A DNA stretch of 64,000 nucleotides from Bacillus cereus ATCC 14579 (GTDB lineage: Bacteria > Bacillota > Bacilli > Bacillales > Bacillaceae_G), in contig NC_004722.1 of the NCBI RefSeq assembly GCF_000007825.1, positions 3,946,501 to 4,010,500 of the forward strand, given 5' to 3'. Position numbers and translations under genes: made by a program. The notes under the pieces are model-generated. The model saw nothing but the letters and a program-made list of their open reading frames with translations. It was not told where the DNA came from and searched no databases. This document shows, piece after piece, positions 9,058 to 16,676 of this stretch; the stretch's first letter is position 1, and the number at the start of each line of letters is the position of its first letter.

Positions 9058-9139
9058 GGGAATTCCTCCAATAACTTCAAGTACTATTTATTTTCAGTGT
9101 AACACACTTTATATGCGTCACAAAAACTGTAATTAGCTC

Positions 9140-10006
9140 TTATTTTTGTTTTTGTATATAAAAATATTGTTGCAAGTAAAAAGCGATACCAACAAGTAGC
9201 ATAGCAAATACAAATATATTTCCAAAAGAACTAAATGTTTCAAAAACGAATAATAATGTTTCTTGACCAAAAAAGGCAAATAGAAGCTGTGTGAATGCAA
9301 ATAACAACGCCCATATGTAATGATGTTGATGGAATAAATAATGCGTTGCACCTAAAAAAGCAATAAACGAAAAGATAAAGATCCACCAATTTTCTAAAAA
9401 TAGTTGCCAATTAGAAAATTGATATCCATTTACTAATATCGCAATAAGCGCGATAACTACCATCGTCGGCACACTCCAAAATAATGCCCGTCCTCTAAAG
9501 AAACGAGTGCCTTTAACATCTCCTTTTTCATGTGCAATATATGTTAGTACTACTGTGCTTATATACAAAACAGAAAGAATTGTTAAAACGATAATAAGCC
9601 AAAAATGTAATTGATAATATTCATGCTCTATATTTGTCACGATTGCAGCTAACATGCACGGAATTAACATTCCCGTCCAACCATCTACTTTTCTTTCATT
9701 CCAAAAGACCGTATTACCAATCCTTATTCCTAACAACATAAAAATAATGATACCCAATACAAATAACGTAGTTTTATTCCCTACTAAACTCGTTGAGAAA
9801 GCAATTAATCCAATAAATAAAAAGAGCACAAACCCATTCATAATTTCTAGTACAGGTGATAAATATCTCTTCACCCATTTGTATGTTTCGTCATATTCAT
9901 TATTATCTACTAGACGATAGGCATAAAAACTTATCCCAAAATAAACCGCCGCAATAATAACATACGCATATAAGACGAAACATAAAATCGCACTGCTAAT
10001 TTGCAC
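9140..10006 (-). CDS. Polytopic membrane protein, possibly CydB-like
   Basis: About 288 residues with roughly eight hydrophobic segments and a Tyr/Phe-rich tail. I do not recognise it firmly. The general layout, including a conserved FRGRALFWSVP stretch and repeated pairs of membrane helices, recalls subunit II of cytochrome bd-type oxidases, but the usual N-terminal motif of that family is absent. The GTG at 10006 is preferred because GGGTGGGG lies about 6 bases upstream; a GTG four codons earlier is inside that site. Monocistronic, between ktrC and dapL. Confidence 0.6.
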   Translation of the reverse strand: MQISSAILCFVLYAYVIIAAVYFGISFYAYRLVDNNEYDETYKWVKRYLSPVLEIMNGFVLFLFIGLIAFSTSLVGNKTTLFVLGIIIFMLLGIRIGNTVFWNERKVDGWTGMLIPCMLAAIVTNIEHEYYQLHFWLIIVLTILSVLYISTVVLTYIAHEKGDVKGTRFFRGRALFWSVPTMVVIALIAILVNGYQFSNWQLFLENWWIFIFSFIAFLGATHYLFHQHHYIWALLFAFTQLLFAFFGQETLLFVFETFSSFGNIFVFAMLLVGIAFYLQQYFYIQKQK

Positions 10007-10092
10007 GTAATTCCCCACCCTTTTTTCTATGTTTCACATTGATTTTACACACTTTTCATACTAAAAGTAAACATATATAAGTTAGTCAAATA

Positions 10093-10133
10093 ATTAATAA
10101 TGAGCAGTGGCTAAACCCCCTGCTCATTATTAA
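10093..10133. terminator. Long hairpin downstream of dapL
   Basis: TTAATAATGAGCAG pairs with CTGCTCATTATTAA around a GGCTAAACCCC-type loop. Lies between the dapL stop (10253) and the membrane protein gene. It lacks a long T-run, so it is a terminator or an RNA-stabilising hairpin. The remaining bases up to 10252 hold nothing recognisable. Confidence 0.6.
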
Positions 10134-10252
10134 AACAGTACAATTAACTTTAATTCTTCCATTTGTATGTCAATGTCTAAAATCAATCTATACGAGCGTT
10201 ACTTACACCTCAGAACAAAAAGTTTTTTGGAACCTTCAAGAAAGTGGAAGTT

Positions 10253-11383
10253 TTATTTTCTATTCCCTTTCCACTTTACATATTGGCTTAAAAATGTAAT
10301 TGCCTTTTCAATCACTTCTTCGTCTGGTTTTAATTTTGCATGATGTAAACCATATTCTGAATTTACTCCAAGCCAAAACATAAATCCAGGGATTTCTCGA
10401 AGCATATAACCAAAATCTTCACCCGTCATTGCCTCAGTACATGTAATAACATTCATATCAGTTTGTTTATGTACAAATTCCATAAACTCTCTCGTTAACT
10501 CTTCATGGTTATATACTTGATGATACATTGCTCCGTAATCTATAATCACCTCACACTGGAAAGAAGCTTCGATGCCTGCAACAATTGACTCAATTCTGCT
10601 TTTTACACGCTTCATTGATTCCACTGATAATGTTCGAATCGTTCCTTCTAAACGAGATTTTTCTGCAATAATATTTTGAACCGTACCACCAGTAATTTTC
10701 CCGATTGTAATTACTGCACTATCAAGAGGATTTACATTGCGACTAATAACGGATTGAAGCTGTGTAACAAGATGACTCGCTGCAACAATCATGTCATTTG
10801 CAGTATGTGGATAGGCAGCATGGCCACCTTTCCCTTTTAAATCAATATATAATTCTGAAGTATTGGCAAATAACAGTCCTTCTTTCGTTGCAATTGTCCC
10901 CACAGCGTATTCTGGTGCAATATGAAGACCAAGAATTATATTCGGTTTCCATTCTTTTAACTCTTCACTTTCTAACATAGGAAGAGCACCGCCTGGTCCT
11001 TCTTCTGCTGGCTGGAATAGAAATACAAGGTCATCATCTATTCTTTCGCTCACAGCTTTCGTTAGAAGGCCTAAACCGATTGTTGTATGTACATCATGGC
11101 CACATGCATGCATCATTCCTTCATGAATAGAAGCAAACTCGTATCCAGTTTCCTCTGTAATTGGTAAACCGTCTATATCTGCACGATAACCTATTATTTT
11201 TTCGGGATTTTTTCCATTTACTTTAACGATTACACCCGTTTTCCATGTCTTCACTTCCACAAATTCATGAGAAAGTGTTCCTATATAATCTAAAATATAC
11301 TGTTGTGTTTTCCATTCCTTAAATCCGATTTCTGGAATTCTATGTAGATCTCTACGAATTTGGACAAATTTGCTTACTGTCAT
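10253..11383 (-). CDS. dapL: N-acetyldiaminopimelate deacetylase
   Basis: Cytoplasmic M20-family metallohydrolase that removes acetyl from N-acetyl-LL-diaminopimelate in the acetylase branch of lysine/peptidoglycan precursor synthesis (B. subtilis YkuR). 376 residues with RADIDGLP (Asp69), HACGHDVHT (Cys94, His96, Asp97, His99) and the EEGPGG motif. AGAGGTG site before the ATG. Lies after dapH, separated by a terminator-like hairpin. Confidence 0.95.
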   Translation of the reverse strand: MTVSKFVQIRRDLHRIPEIGFKEWKTQQYILDYIGTLSHEFVEVKTWKTGVIVKVNGKNPEKIIGYRADIDGLPITEETGYEFASIHEGMMHACGHDVHTTIGLGLLTKAVSERIDDDLVFLFQPAEEGPGGALPMLESEELKEWKPNIILGLHIAPEYAVGTIATKEGLLFANTSELYIDLKGKGGHAAYPHTANDMIVAASHLVTQLQSVISRNVNPLDSAVITIGKITGGTVQNIIAEKSRLEGTIRTLSVESMKRVKSRIESIVAGIEASFQCEVIIDYGAMYHQVYNHEELTREFMEFVHKQTDMNVITCTEAMTGEDFGYMLREIPGFMFWLGVNSEYGLHHAKLKPDEEVIEKAITFLSQYVKWKGNRK

Positions 11384-11400
11384 TTTTGCACCTCTATCTA

Positions 11401-11440
11401 TAAAAAGCGTAAGAGCCCATTTACGCTCTTACGCTTTTTT
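11401..11440 (-). terminator. Hairpin between dapH and dapL
   Basis: Perfect 15-base stem AAAAAGCGTAAGAGC / GCTCTTACGCTTTTT, with a T-run on both strands. It sits just after the dapH stop and before the dapL start on the minus strand, so dapL either has its own promoter or depends on read-through. Confidence 0.85.
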
Positions 11441-11446
11441 TACTTT

Positions 11447-12169
11447 TTATTTCTCTGGGTTTAATTGACGAAGCTCTTGTTTAATTTCTGTTTTTGCTTT
11501 TGTCTTCTCATCAATTTCTTTAATTACACGTGCTGGAGTACCTGCAACAACTGTGTATGGAGGCACATCTTCTGTTACAACAGCTCCCGCTGCTACAACT
11601 GCACCTTTACCTACTGTAACACCCTCTAAAACAACTACATTTGCACCGATTACTACATCATCTTCAACGATAACTGGTTTTGCAGAAGGTGGCTCAATAA
11701 CACCTGCAAGTACAGCACCTGCACCTACGTGACAGTTTTTACCGACTGTTGCACGTCCACCAAGTACTGCGTTCATGTCGATCATAGAACCTTCACCAAT
11801 TACAGCACCAATGTTAATTGTTGCATTCATCATAATTACAGCGTTGTCACCAATTTCAACATGGTCACGAATAATAGCACCTGGCTCGATGCGAGCTTTA
11901 ATACCTTTTAAATCAAGCATTGGGATTGCAGAATTACGACGATCGTTTTCTACAACGTAGTCAACGATGTGCTTATTATTCTCATCAAGAATTGTCTTAA
12001 TTTCAGACCATTCTCCGAATAATACACCTGATTTTTTATTCACAAATGCTTGTACTGTTTCAGGGAATGTTACTTCTTTTAAATCCCCTTTTATGTATAC
12101 CTTTACAGGAGTTTTCTTTTCACTTTTTTGAATAAACGAAATAATTTCGTTAGCGTCCATCATTTTCAT
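11447..12169 (-). CDS. dapH: Tetrahydrodipicolinate N-acetyltransferase
   Basis: Transfers acetyl from acetyl-CoA to tetrahydrodipicolinate, first committed step of the acetylase DAP pathway (B. subtilis YkuQ). 240 residues. An N-terminal alpha/beta domain (1-85) precedes hexapeptide repeats forming a left-handed beta helix (about 90-210; AVIMMNATINIGAVIGEGS, VVIGANVVVLEGVTVGKG). GGAGGC ribosome site 7 bases before the ATG. Confidence 0.96.
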   Translation of the reverse strand: MKMMDANEIISFIQKSEKKTPVKVYIKGDLKEVTFPETVQAFVNKKSGVLFGEWSEIKTILDENNKHIVDYVVENDRRNSAIPMLDLKGIKARIEPGAIIRDHVEIGDNAVIMMNATINIGAVIGEGSMIDMNAVLGGRATVGKNCHVGAGAVLAGVIEPPSAKPVIVEDDVVIGANVVVLEGVTVGKGAVVAAGAVVTEDVPPYTVVAGTPARVIKEIDEKTKAKTEIKQELRQLNPEK

Positions 12170-12240
12170 TCTTGTTGCCTCCTAAATCCATTTATAATGT
12201 TACTCTACCAAACGAAAGAGCGAGTAGCAAGATAATAATC

Positions 12241-13098
12241 TTATTTTCCCCTTTGAATTTCTTCTATAATTTCTAAAAATGCTTGTACTTGCTTCAACTG
12301 CCTTGCCGAGTCACTTGTTAACAACCATGTTTCTCTCGTCAGTTGAACAGGTGTTTTATACATATTTTCCTGTACTTCCTTTAAAACAGTAGAAGGTAAA
12401 AGGGCATAACCTATACCATTTAAAACAAGTTGTTTACATGTTTCAATTTGGTCAACTACAATCGTTCGCTTAGGCGGATTAGAAAATAAACCATACCACC
12501 AATTTTGTATTTGTCCATAATAAGTCGAGTCACTTTTAAATTGAATGAACGGCCTATTTGTTTCTTTTAACATCGAAATATCTTTTATTTCTTTATCAAC
12601 TAAATACAGTTCATCTTCAAATAATTGTTGCTTCTGACCTTTATATTCTTGTGTTCCCCTCAGTATAGCAACATGCACGTCTCCTTCATAAAACTGCTTT
12701 TGCACTTCACTACTCCATCCAGTAAACAGCGATATCTTTACAGAAGGATATTTATGCACAAACTTTTTCAAAACAGGAGGGAGCCAATATTGACCAATAA
12801 CTGATGCAACAGCTATTTTTAACGTTCCATGAGTTTCCGTTCTGAAAACAGCCAGCTCACTTTTTATATCTTCTTCCCTTTGCAACATTTCTTTGGCATA
12901 ATTTGCAACTTTTTCCCCTTCAGGTGTAATTGTCAATCCTTTTTGTGAGCGAATAAAAAACTTCATTCCCCATTGTTTCTCCATAGATTGTAATCGTTGA
13001 CTCAGCGCAGGTTGGGAAACAAATAAACGTTCCGCCGCTTTTCTCATATTTGATTCCTGAGCTAACACAACCATCATTTGAAAATCATCAATTTGCAA
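12241..13098 (-). CDS. ccpC: LysR-type regulator CcpC
   Basis: Citrate-responsive repressor of TCA genes such as citB and citZ in Bacillus. 285 residues: winged HTH at about 5-65 (SNMRKAAERLFVSQPALSQRLQ) and a LysR substrate domain with the conserved WLPPVLKKFVHKYP and VDQIETCKQLVLNGIGYALLPS blocks. The TTG at 13098 is chosen: GAGGGAG lies just upstream and the product then aligns residue for residue with B. subtilis CcpC. An ATG 9 codons earlier (13125) is an alternative with a weaker site. Gene order around it matches B. subtilis. Confidence 0.92.
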   Translation of the reverse strand: MQIDDFQMMVVLAQESNMRKAAERLFVSQPALSQRLQSMEKQWGMKFFIRSQKGLTITPEGEKVANYAKEMLQREEDIKSELAVFRTETHGTLKIAVASVIGQYWLPPVLKKFVHKYPSVKISLFTGWSSEVQKQFYEGDVHVAILRGTQEYKGQKQQLFEDELYLVDKEIKDISMLKETNRPFIQFKSDSTYYGQIQNWWYGLFSNPPKRTIVVDQIETCKQLVLNGIGYALLPSTVLKEVQENMYKTPVQLTRETWLLTSDSARQLKQVQAFLEIIEEIQRGK

Positions 13099-13257
13099 CT
13101 TTCTCCCTCTTTCCTTAGCTTCCATACACCTTATTTCAATAAGCTTTTCATCCTTAATTTACCCGAATGCTTTCATTCAGAAAATACAATTGTCCAGCAC
13201 AAACTTTCCTTATGTTTTATGTCTTTTTAAATATAATACATACACAAGTGATATGCA

Positions 13258-13301
13258 CGAAAAAAAAGTGACTTCTTCGTTTCTATGAAGTCACTTTTTT
13301 C
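13258..13301 (-). terminator. Terminator after cbpB
   Basis: AAAAAAGTGACTTC / GAAGTCACTTTTTT stem just downstream of the cbpB stop on the minus strand. Confidence 0.88.
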
Positions 13302-13304
13302 ACT

Positions 13305-13748
13305 TTATCGATTATGTTGCCTTACTTTCTTATTCAACAATTTTAAAATAGCCCGACGTGTTAAAATCCCCTCAAAATAGCCTTCTTCATTAACAGCGCA
13401 AATAAAAGGATGATCAATTGTCATTTCTAAAGCTTTTGCAAATGAATCGTCTAATTTAAGAACAGGTATATCTTCTTTCATCACCTGCTCTACTTTCATA
13501 TCATCGAGCCTTTCAAACTCAATACGTTCTAATCCTAACATACCATCTAATATCATGGCAGTACTAATCAAACCATGTAGTTTATACATTGGATCTAAGA
13601 CAGGTATCGCTGAATATCCAGATTTTACAAGAACGAGTAAAGCATGTTCTAAACTATTTCCAATTTGGACATGAGCTACTTTTTCCGATGAAATCATTAA
13701 ATCCTTCACAAGAATTTGTTGAAATTCGTCTTTCGGAATACTAATCAT
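13305..13748 (-). CDS. cbpB: CBS-domain c-di-AMP-binding protein CbpB (DarB)
   Basis: Orthologue of B. subtilis YkuL, now DarB/CbpB, a c-di-AMP receptor that in its free form stimulates the (p)ppGpp enzyme Rel and pyruvate carboxylase. 147 residues, same length as the orthologue, with two CBS domains: about 15-70 (VAHVQIGNSLEHALLVLVKSGYSAIPVLDP has clear family identity) and about 80-140. GGGGGATG site before the ATG. Function is by orthology and gene order. Confidence 0.92.
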   Translation of the reverse strand: MISIPKDEFQQILVKDLMISSEKVAHVQIGNSLEHALLVLVKSGYSAIPVLDPMYKLHGLISTAMILDGMLGLERIEFERLDDMKVEQVMKEDIPVLKLDDSFAKALEMTIDHPFICAVNEEGYFEGILTRRAILKLLNKKVRQHNR

Positions 13749-13946
13749 ATTACATCCCCCATTTTCCCTTTTTCCTGCTTATGTTCACAACTCTATTCAC
13801 ATTTTATGACAGCGTTTTCATATTATTATTTTGTCCTAAATTTATTTCAATAAAAATACAATCACACAGCTATTTTAGCATACCGCACAAAAAAAAGACT
13901 ACCATTCCGGTAGCGCTTAATACCCTTTATTTTTTAATCTGTAAAA
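13749..13946. other. Intergenic region between cbpB and abbA
   Basis: Holds the presumed cbpB promoter and the hairpin downstream of abbA. The abbA reading frame continues open past its TGA to a TAA at 13917-13919 (see the findings). Nothing else recognised. Confidence 0.4.
13887..13914 (-). terminator. Terminator after abbA
   Basis: On the minus strand CTACC-GGAAT-GGTAG is followed by TC and an eight-base T-run. Confidence 0.75.
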
Positions 13947-14108
13947 TCACCTTGTGATTTTTTTATATTGCATCACATCTGTCTGTTTCAAACCATTCTC
14001 AATATCTGTAAGTTCCACAGCTAAAATTTCACTTGCGTAATTTTGCTGAAATAAAATATCTAGTAGTAAACTTTCTTCTTCCTTCGTTAAAACAACTTCC
14101 CTTTGCAT
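13947..14108 (-). CDS. abbA: AbrB antirepressor AbbA, apparently shortened
   Basis: Small protein that in B. subtilis binds the transition-state regulator AbrB and removes it from DNA. 53 residues here; EEESLLLDILFQQNYASEIL and the following TDIENG...YKKI align with B. subtilis AbbA (65 residues), and the position between ykuK and cbpB is conserved. GGAGAGG site before the ATG. The product stops at TGA right after YKKITR, about ten residues before the family end, while the frame stays open beyond with FYRLKNKGY, which resembles the missing tail. Whether the short form is functional is unknown. Confidence 0.8.
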   Translation of the reverse strand: MQREVVLTKEEESLLLDILFQQNYASEILAVELTDIENGLKQTDVMQYKKITR

Positions 14109-14228
14109 ATACCCCTCTCCTTACACTCGCATCGTTACTCTTATTATATAAAAAATTCAACCTATTTAATAGATGTAATATTCAGTTTTCGTTTAAAGAT
14201 ATGTAACAATCGTACACATACAAAAAAA

Positions 14229-14747
14229 TCATTTCGTATATCGATTTGCATAGCTAAACGCCGCATAAGCATCCGGCTTAATTTTTGCAGTTAATCCCAT
14301 CGCTCGAATTTTTTCTGTCATATCTAAAATAAATTCTTTTGTTAAGCCATCATTCCCAATGTCTAAATGAATTTCCATTATGAATCCAGCCCCATCTTGA
14401 GCATAAGGATGCAATAACTCCCATATTGTTTGTATATGAGTAGGCGTAAATAGACATGCGATTTCTTGACTAAACTGCGTTTCTAAATATATTTTCTCAC
14501 GTAAGGTCGCTGGCTTATCTTTTACTGATCTATGGTGTAAACAACCCCAGGCACCTTTTCCAACACGATGAATATGGATTGCTGTAATAAACCTCGTATC
14601 CTTTTGATGCGCTTGCGAGTCTGTCCCAATGGATAATCGATACAAATTTCGCGGATCCTTTTCAATGAAACTACAAATACGGTTAAAGACCATATCAAAA
14701 TTTAAATGTCTCTCTGAAACATTGTAAAATTTATGTGCACCGTCCAC
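14229..14747 (-). CDS. ykuK: YkuK family protein (DUF458)
   Basis: Orthologue of B. subtilis YkuK; biochemical role unknown. 172 residues from the GTG at 14747, chosen because AAAGGACGTGA sits about 4 bases upstream; a TTG six codons earlier lacks a ribosome site. SIGTDSQAH near the N-terminus followed by alternating strands and helices recalls RNase H-like folds proposed for DUF458, and acidic residues such as EIHLDIG and the final KPDAYAA could be metal ligands. Gene order with abbA and ykuJ matches B. subtilis. Confidence 0.85.
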   Translation of the reverse strand: MDGAHKFYNVSERHLNFDMVFNRICSFIEKDPRNLYRLSIGTDSQAHQKDTRFITAIHIHRVGKGAWGCLHHRSVKDKPATLREKIYLETQFSQEIACLFTPTHIQTIWELLHPYAQDGAGFIMEIHLDIGNDGLTKEFILDMTEKIRAMGLTAKIKPDAYAAFSYANRYTK

Positions 14748-14821
14748 AGAGTCACGTCCTTTCAATTAGACAGACTTTTCGTATTCTCATTGTATGGGAC
14801 AAAAACTAAAATTATAACTTC

Positions 14822-14971
14822 CTATCCTTTATTCGTTTCAATATTTCGAATTACAAAGTGACAAACTTGGCACGTATAAATTACATTTTGATTAGATTGA
14901 GCCGTTAATACATGAATAATCTCAGCAGAACTTTGACAATTAGGACAAATCACAACTGGTAAACGTTCCAT
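14822..14971 (-). CDS. Small double-CXXC zinc-ribbon-like protein, 49 residues
   Basis: Begins MERLPVVICPNCQSS and contains a second pair in YTCQVCHFV, so CPNC and CQVC could bind one zinc. AGGAGGT ribosome site about 8 bases before the ATG. Not named in any family I recall. It lies between ykuK and ykuJ on the same strand. Such small ribbons often bind RNA or partner proteins, but that is only a guess. Confidence 0.7.
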   Translation of the reverse strand: MERLPVVICPNCQSSAEIIHVLTAQSNQNVIYTCQVCHFVIRNIETNKG

Positions 14972-14992
14972 ACGATAACCTCCTAGTTATAT

Positions 14993-15110
14993 TTCTCCCG
15001 CTATTTGCAAAACCCAGAGATAGTGAGAAGTTTAGCTTCACATATTCACCCGGTTGACGGGACTAATTATCCACATGGATAAGCAAACTTGCACGGATTA
15101 AATTTTCATT
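14993..15110. repeat. Possible dispersed intergenic repeat copy
   Basis: Gene-free stretch starting with TCCCGCTATTTG (14996-15007), a 12-mer that recurs at 15949-15960. It also has CCCGG/CGGG and TTATCC/GGATAA inverted pairs. The look is that of short repeats found between genes in the cereus group, but I cannot confirm copy number from one window. Confidence 0.35.
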
Positions 15111-15167
15111 TTAATACCATTGTAGGAAAAATAAAAAACTTCTATACATTATGCTAGAAAGTAATAG

Positions 15168-15207
15168 AACTAAAAAAGGTACTGCCATGTGGCAGTACCT
15201 TTTTTAT
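15168..15207 (-). terminator. Terminator after ykuJ
   Basis: AAAAAAGGTACTGCCA / TGGCAGTACCTTTTTT stem just downstream of the ykuJ stop. Confidence 0.88.
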
Positions 15208-15212
15208 ATGTA

Positions 15213-15449
15213 TCAAGAAATGATATCGTAAATCTCAATTGCAACCATGTCGATATTATCGAATTGATATACTTGAGGTTTTTCACCTTGTTGATACACT
15301 TCTAACTCATACATTTCACTTTTATCGAAAAATTTCACGCTACATTTGCGCTCACCGTTCACTTCAAAATAGCGTTGTGCTACTTCACCGCTTTCAGCTT
15401 GTTCTTGTAGACTAACAAGTCGAGTTAAAATTCCTTGGAGTAGAGACAT
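15213..15449 (-). CDS. ykuJ: YkuJ family protein
   Basis: 78-residue orthologue of B. subtilis YkuJ; structure known in the family, function not. Start ATG at 15449 (MSLLQGILTRLVSLQEQAESG) is backed by AAAGGAGAG; the frame is open further upstream but without a better site. The tail VYQFDNIDMVAIEIYDII is characteristic. Position between ykuI and ykuK is conserved. Confidence 0.9.
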   Translation of the reverse strand: MSLLQGILTRLVSLQEQAESGEVAQRYFEVNGERKCSVKFFDKSEMYELEVYQQGEKPQVYQFDNIDMVAIEIYDIIS

Positions 15450-15682
15450 GAAATCTCTCCTTTCTCTGATCTTCCTACCAATAGGTTTTACAGCTATACT
15501 CATTCTATCCGTCATAACAGAAAAAATGTTCCACACTCTAGGATAAAGGTTATTGGCCAGAAACTCAACTAAAAATTTGTCGAAATGCGAAGGAAAAAAT
15601 AGAAAGAACATATTTCTCCTTCATTATTGCGGTTTTTATACTGGAAGAATATAATAAAAAACAGAAAAAAGGAGGAATTACA

Positions 15683-15919
15683 ATGAAAAAAATTGAGGTT
15701 TATACACAACCCGATTGTCCGCCATGTGTTATTGTAAAAGAATTTTTGAAGCATAATAACGTTGCATATGAAGAATTTGACGTAAAAAAAGACGCTGCTG
15801 CTCGCAATCGTCTTTTATACGACTATGATTCTTATTCAACTCCAACAGTCGTAATTGATGGCGAAGTAGTTGCAGGTTTTCAAATTGAAAAGTTACAACA
15901 ACTACTCAATATAGAATAG
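15683..15919 (+). CDS. Glutaredoxin-like thiol-disulfide protein
   Basis: 78-residue thioredoxin-fold protein. CPPC active site at residues 12-15, cis-proline loop YSTPTVVIDG, and C-terminal glycine turn VVAGFQIEKL. Likely a cytoplasmic thiol reductant or NrdH/glutaredoxin-type partner; the electron donor is unknown. AAAAAGGAGGAA precedes the ATG. Transcribed divergently from ykuJ. Terminator overlaps its stop. Confidence 0.88.
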   Translation: MKKIEVYTQPDCPPCVIVKEFLKHNNVAYEEFDVKKDAAARNRLLYDYDSYSTPTVVIDGEVVAGFQIEKLQQLLNIE

Positions 15920-15947
15920 GAATAGGTAAATACCTATTCCTATTCTT
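15912..15947 (+). terminator. Terminator overlapping the glutaredoxin-like gene stop
   Basis: Sixteen-base stem AGAATAGGAATAGGTA / TACCTATTCCTATTCT around a two-base gap. No strong T-run, so efficiency is uncertain. Confidence 0.6.
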
Positions 15948-16000
15948 ATCCCGCTATTTGTAGGTAGTAAAACTCCCACCCACTGATTAAAAGTTTCACT
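15947..16000. repeat. Possible second copy or fragment of a dispersed repeat
   Basis: Contains TCCCGCTATTTG (15949-15960), the same 12-mer as at 14996-15007, then diverges. May be chance or part of an intergenic repeat family. Confidence 0.3.
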
Positions 16001-16489
16001 TTATAATTGTTGCAACCTTTTTATTTCAGTTAAAAGTTCCTGACTTTCATGATATCCTGCTAACTTCCATTTATCTTGATCCCTTTTCAATGTTACAATT
16101 TGATATTGTCCACTTTTTGTCCGCTCATATACATATAAATTTTTATGTTCTTCATCATACGACATTTTCGTTTCTGAATTAAAAGAAAACGGTGCTTCTT
16201 TTGCCGGAAGTAAATATTCACCACTTTGTTTATCACTTCTGCTATTTTCATCTGTAAATACTTGAAGGAAATTATCTGTAAAATACGGTGATAACGTCTC
16301 TATCATCTTATTCATCGGCAAATGCTTCCCACGAATTGAAAACTGGGTTTCATAGCCTTTTTGTATCGTTGTAAATACTTCTTTCCGATCGACTTCCACT
16401 TCCTCTTTTCCTAAAACAGTCGTAACACTATAACCAACTAGAAAGGCAACACATACAAATAGAACAAGCCATATTCCATATTTCCTCAT
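16001..16489 (-). CDS. DUF3993-type membrane-anchored or exported protein
   Basis: 162 residues. N-terminal hydrophobic segment at about 5-26 (IWLVLFVCVAFLVGYSVTTVLG), then a soluble extracellular part ending DKWKLAGYHESQELLTEIKRLQQL. This resembles DUF3993 proteins found beside ykuI in Bacillus. AAGGAAGGTGA site before the ATG. Function unknown; neighbour of the EAL protein on the same strand. Confidence 0.7.
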   Translation of the reverse strand: MRKYGIWLVLFVCVAFLVGYSVTTVLGKEEVEVDRKEVFTTIQKGYETQFSIRGKHLPMNKMIETLSPYFTDNFLQVFTDENSRSDKQSGEYLLPAKEAPFSFNSETKMSYDEEHKNLYVYERTKSGQYQIVTLKRDQDKWKLAGYHESQELLTEIKRLQQL

Positions 16490-16648
16490 TTTTTCACCTT
16501 CCTTTTAAAAGAACTTGTCTTTGTAGTATTCATTGTAACAATGATTATGCAAAGAAAGGACAGATTTCGTTCGTAAAATCTTTACAACGATAGACAGCAT
16601 TTTCATCACCATTTTCACTATTACCAATTTATGATAAAAACAAACAAA

Positions 16649-16676
16649 AAATGCACGAATCTCTTCGTGCATTAAA
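16649..16676 (-). terminator. Terminator after ykuI
   Basis: TGCACGAA-TCTC-TTCGTGCA hairpin overlapping the end of ykuI, with T-rich sequence on the minus strand. Confidence 0.75.

Noticed and set aside
15067..15075. TTATCCACA, the consensus DnaA box
   Set aside because: A single 9-mer match without neighbours or an AT-rich unwinding region is expected by chance; no origin here.
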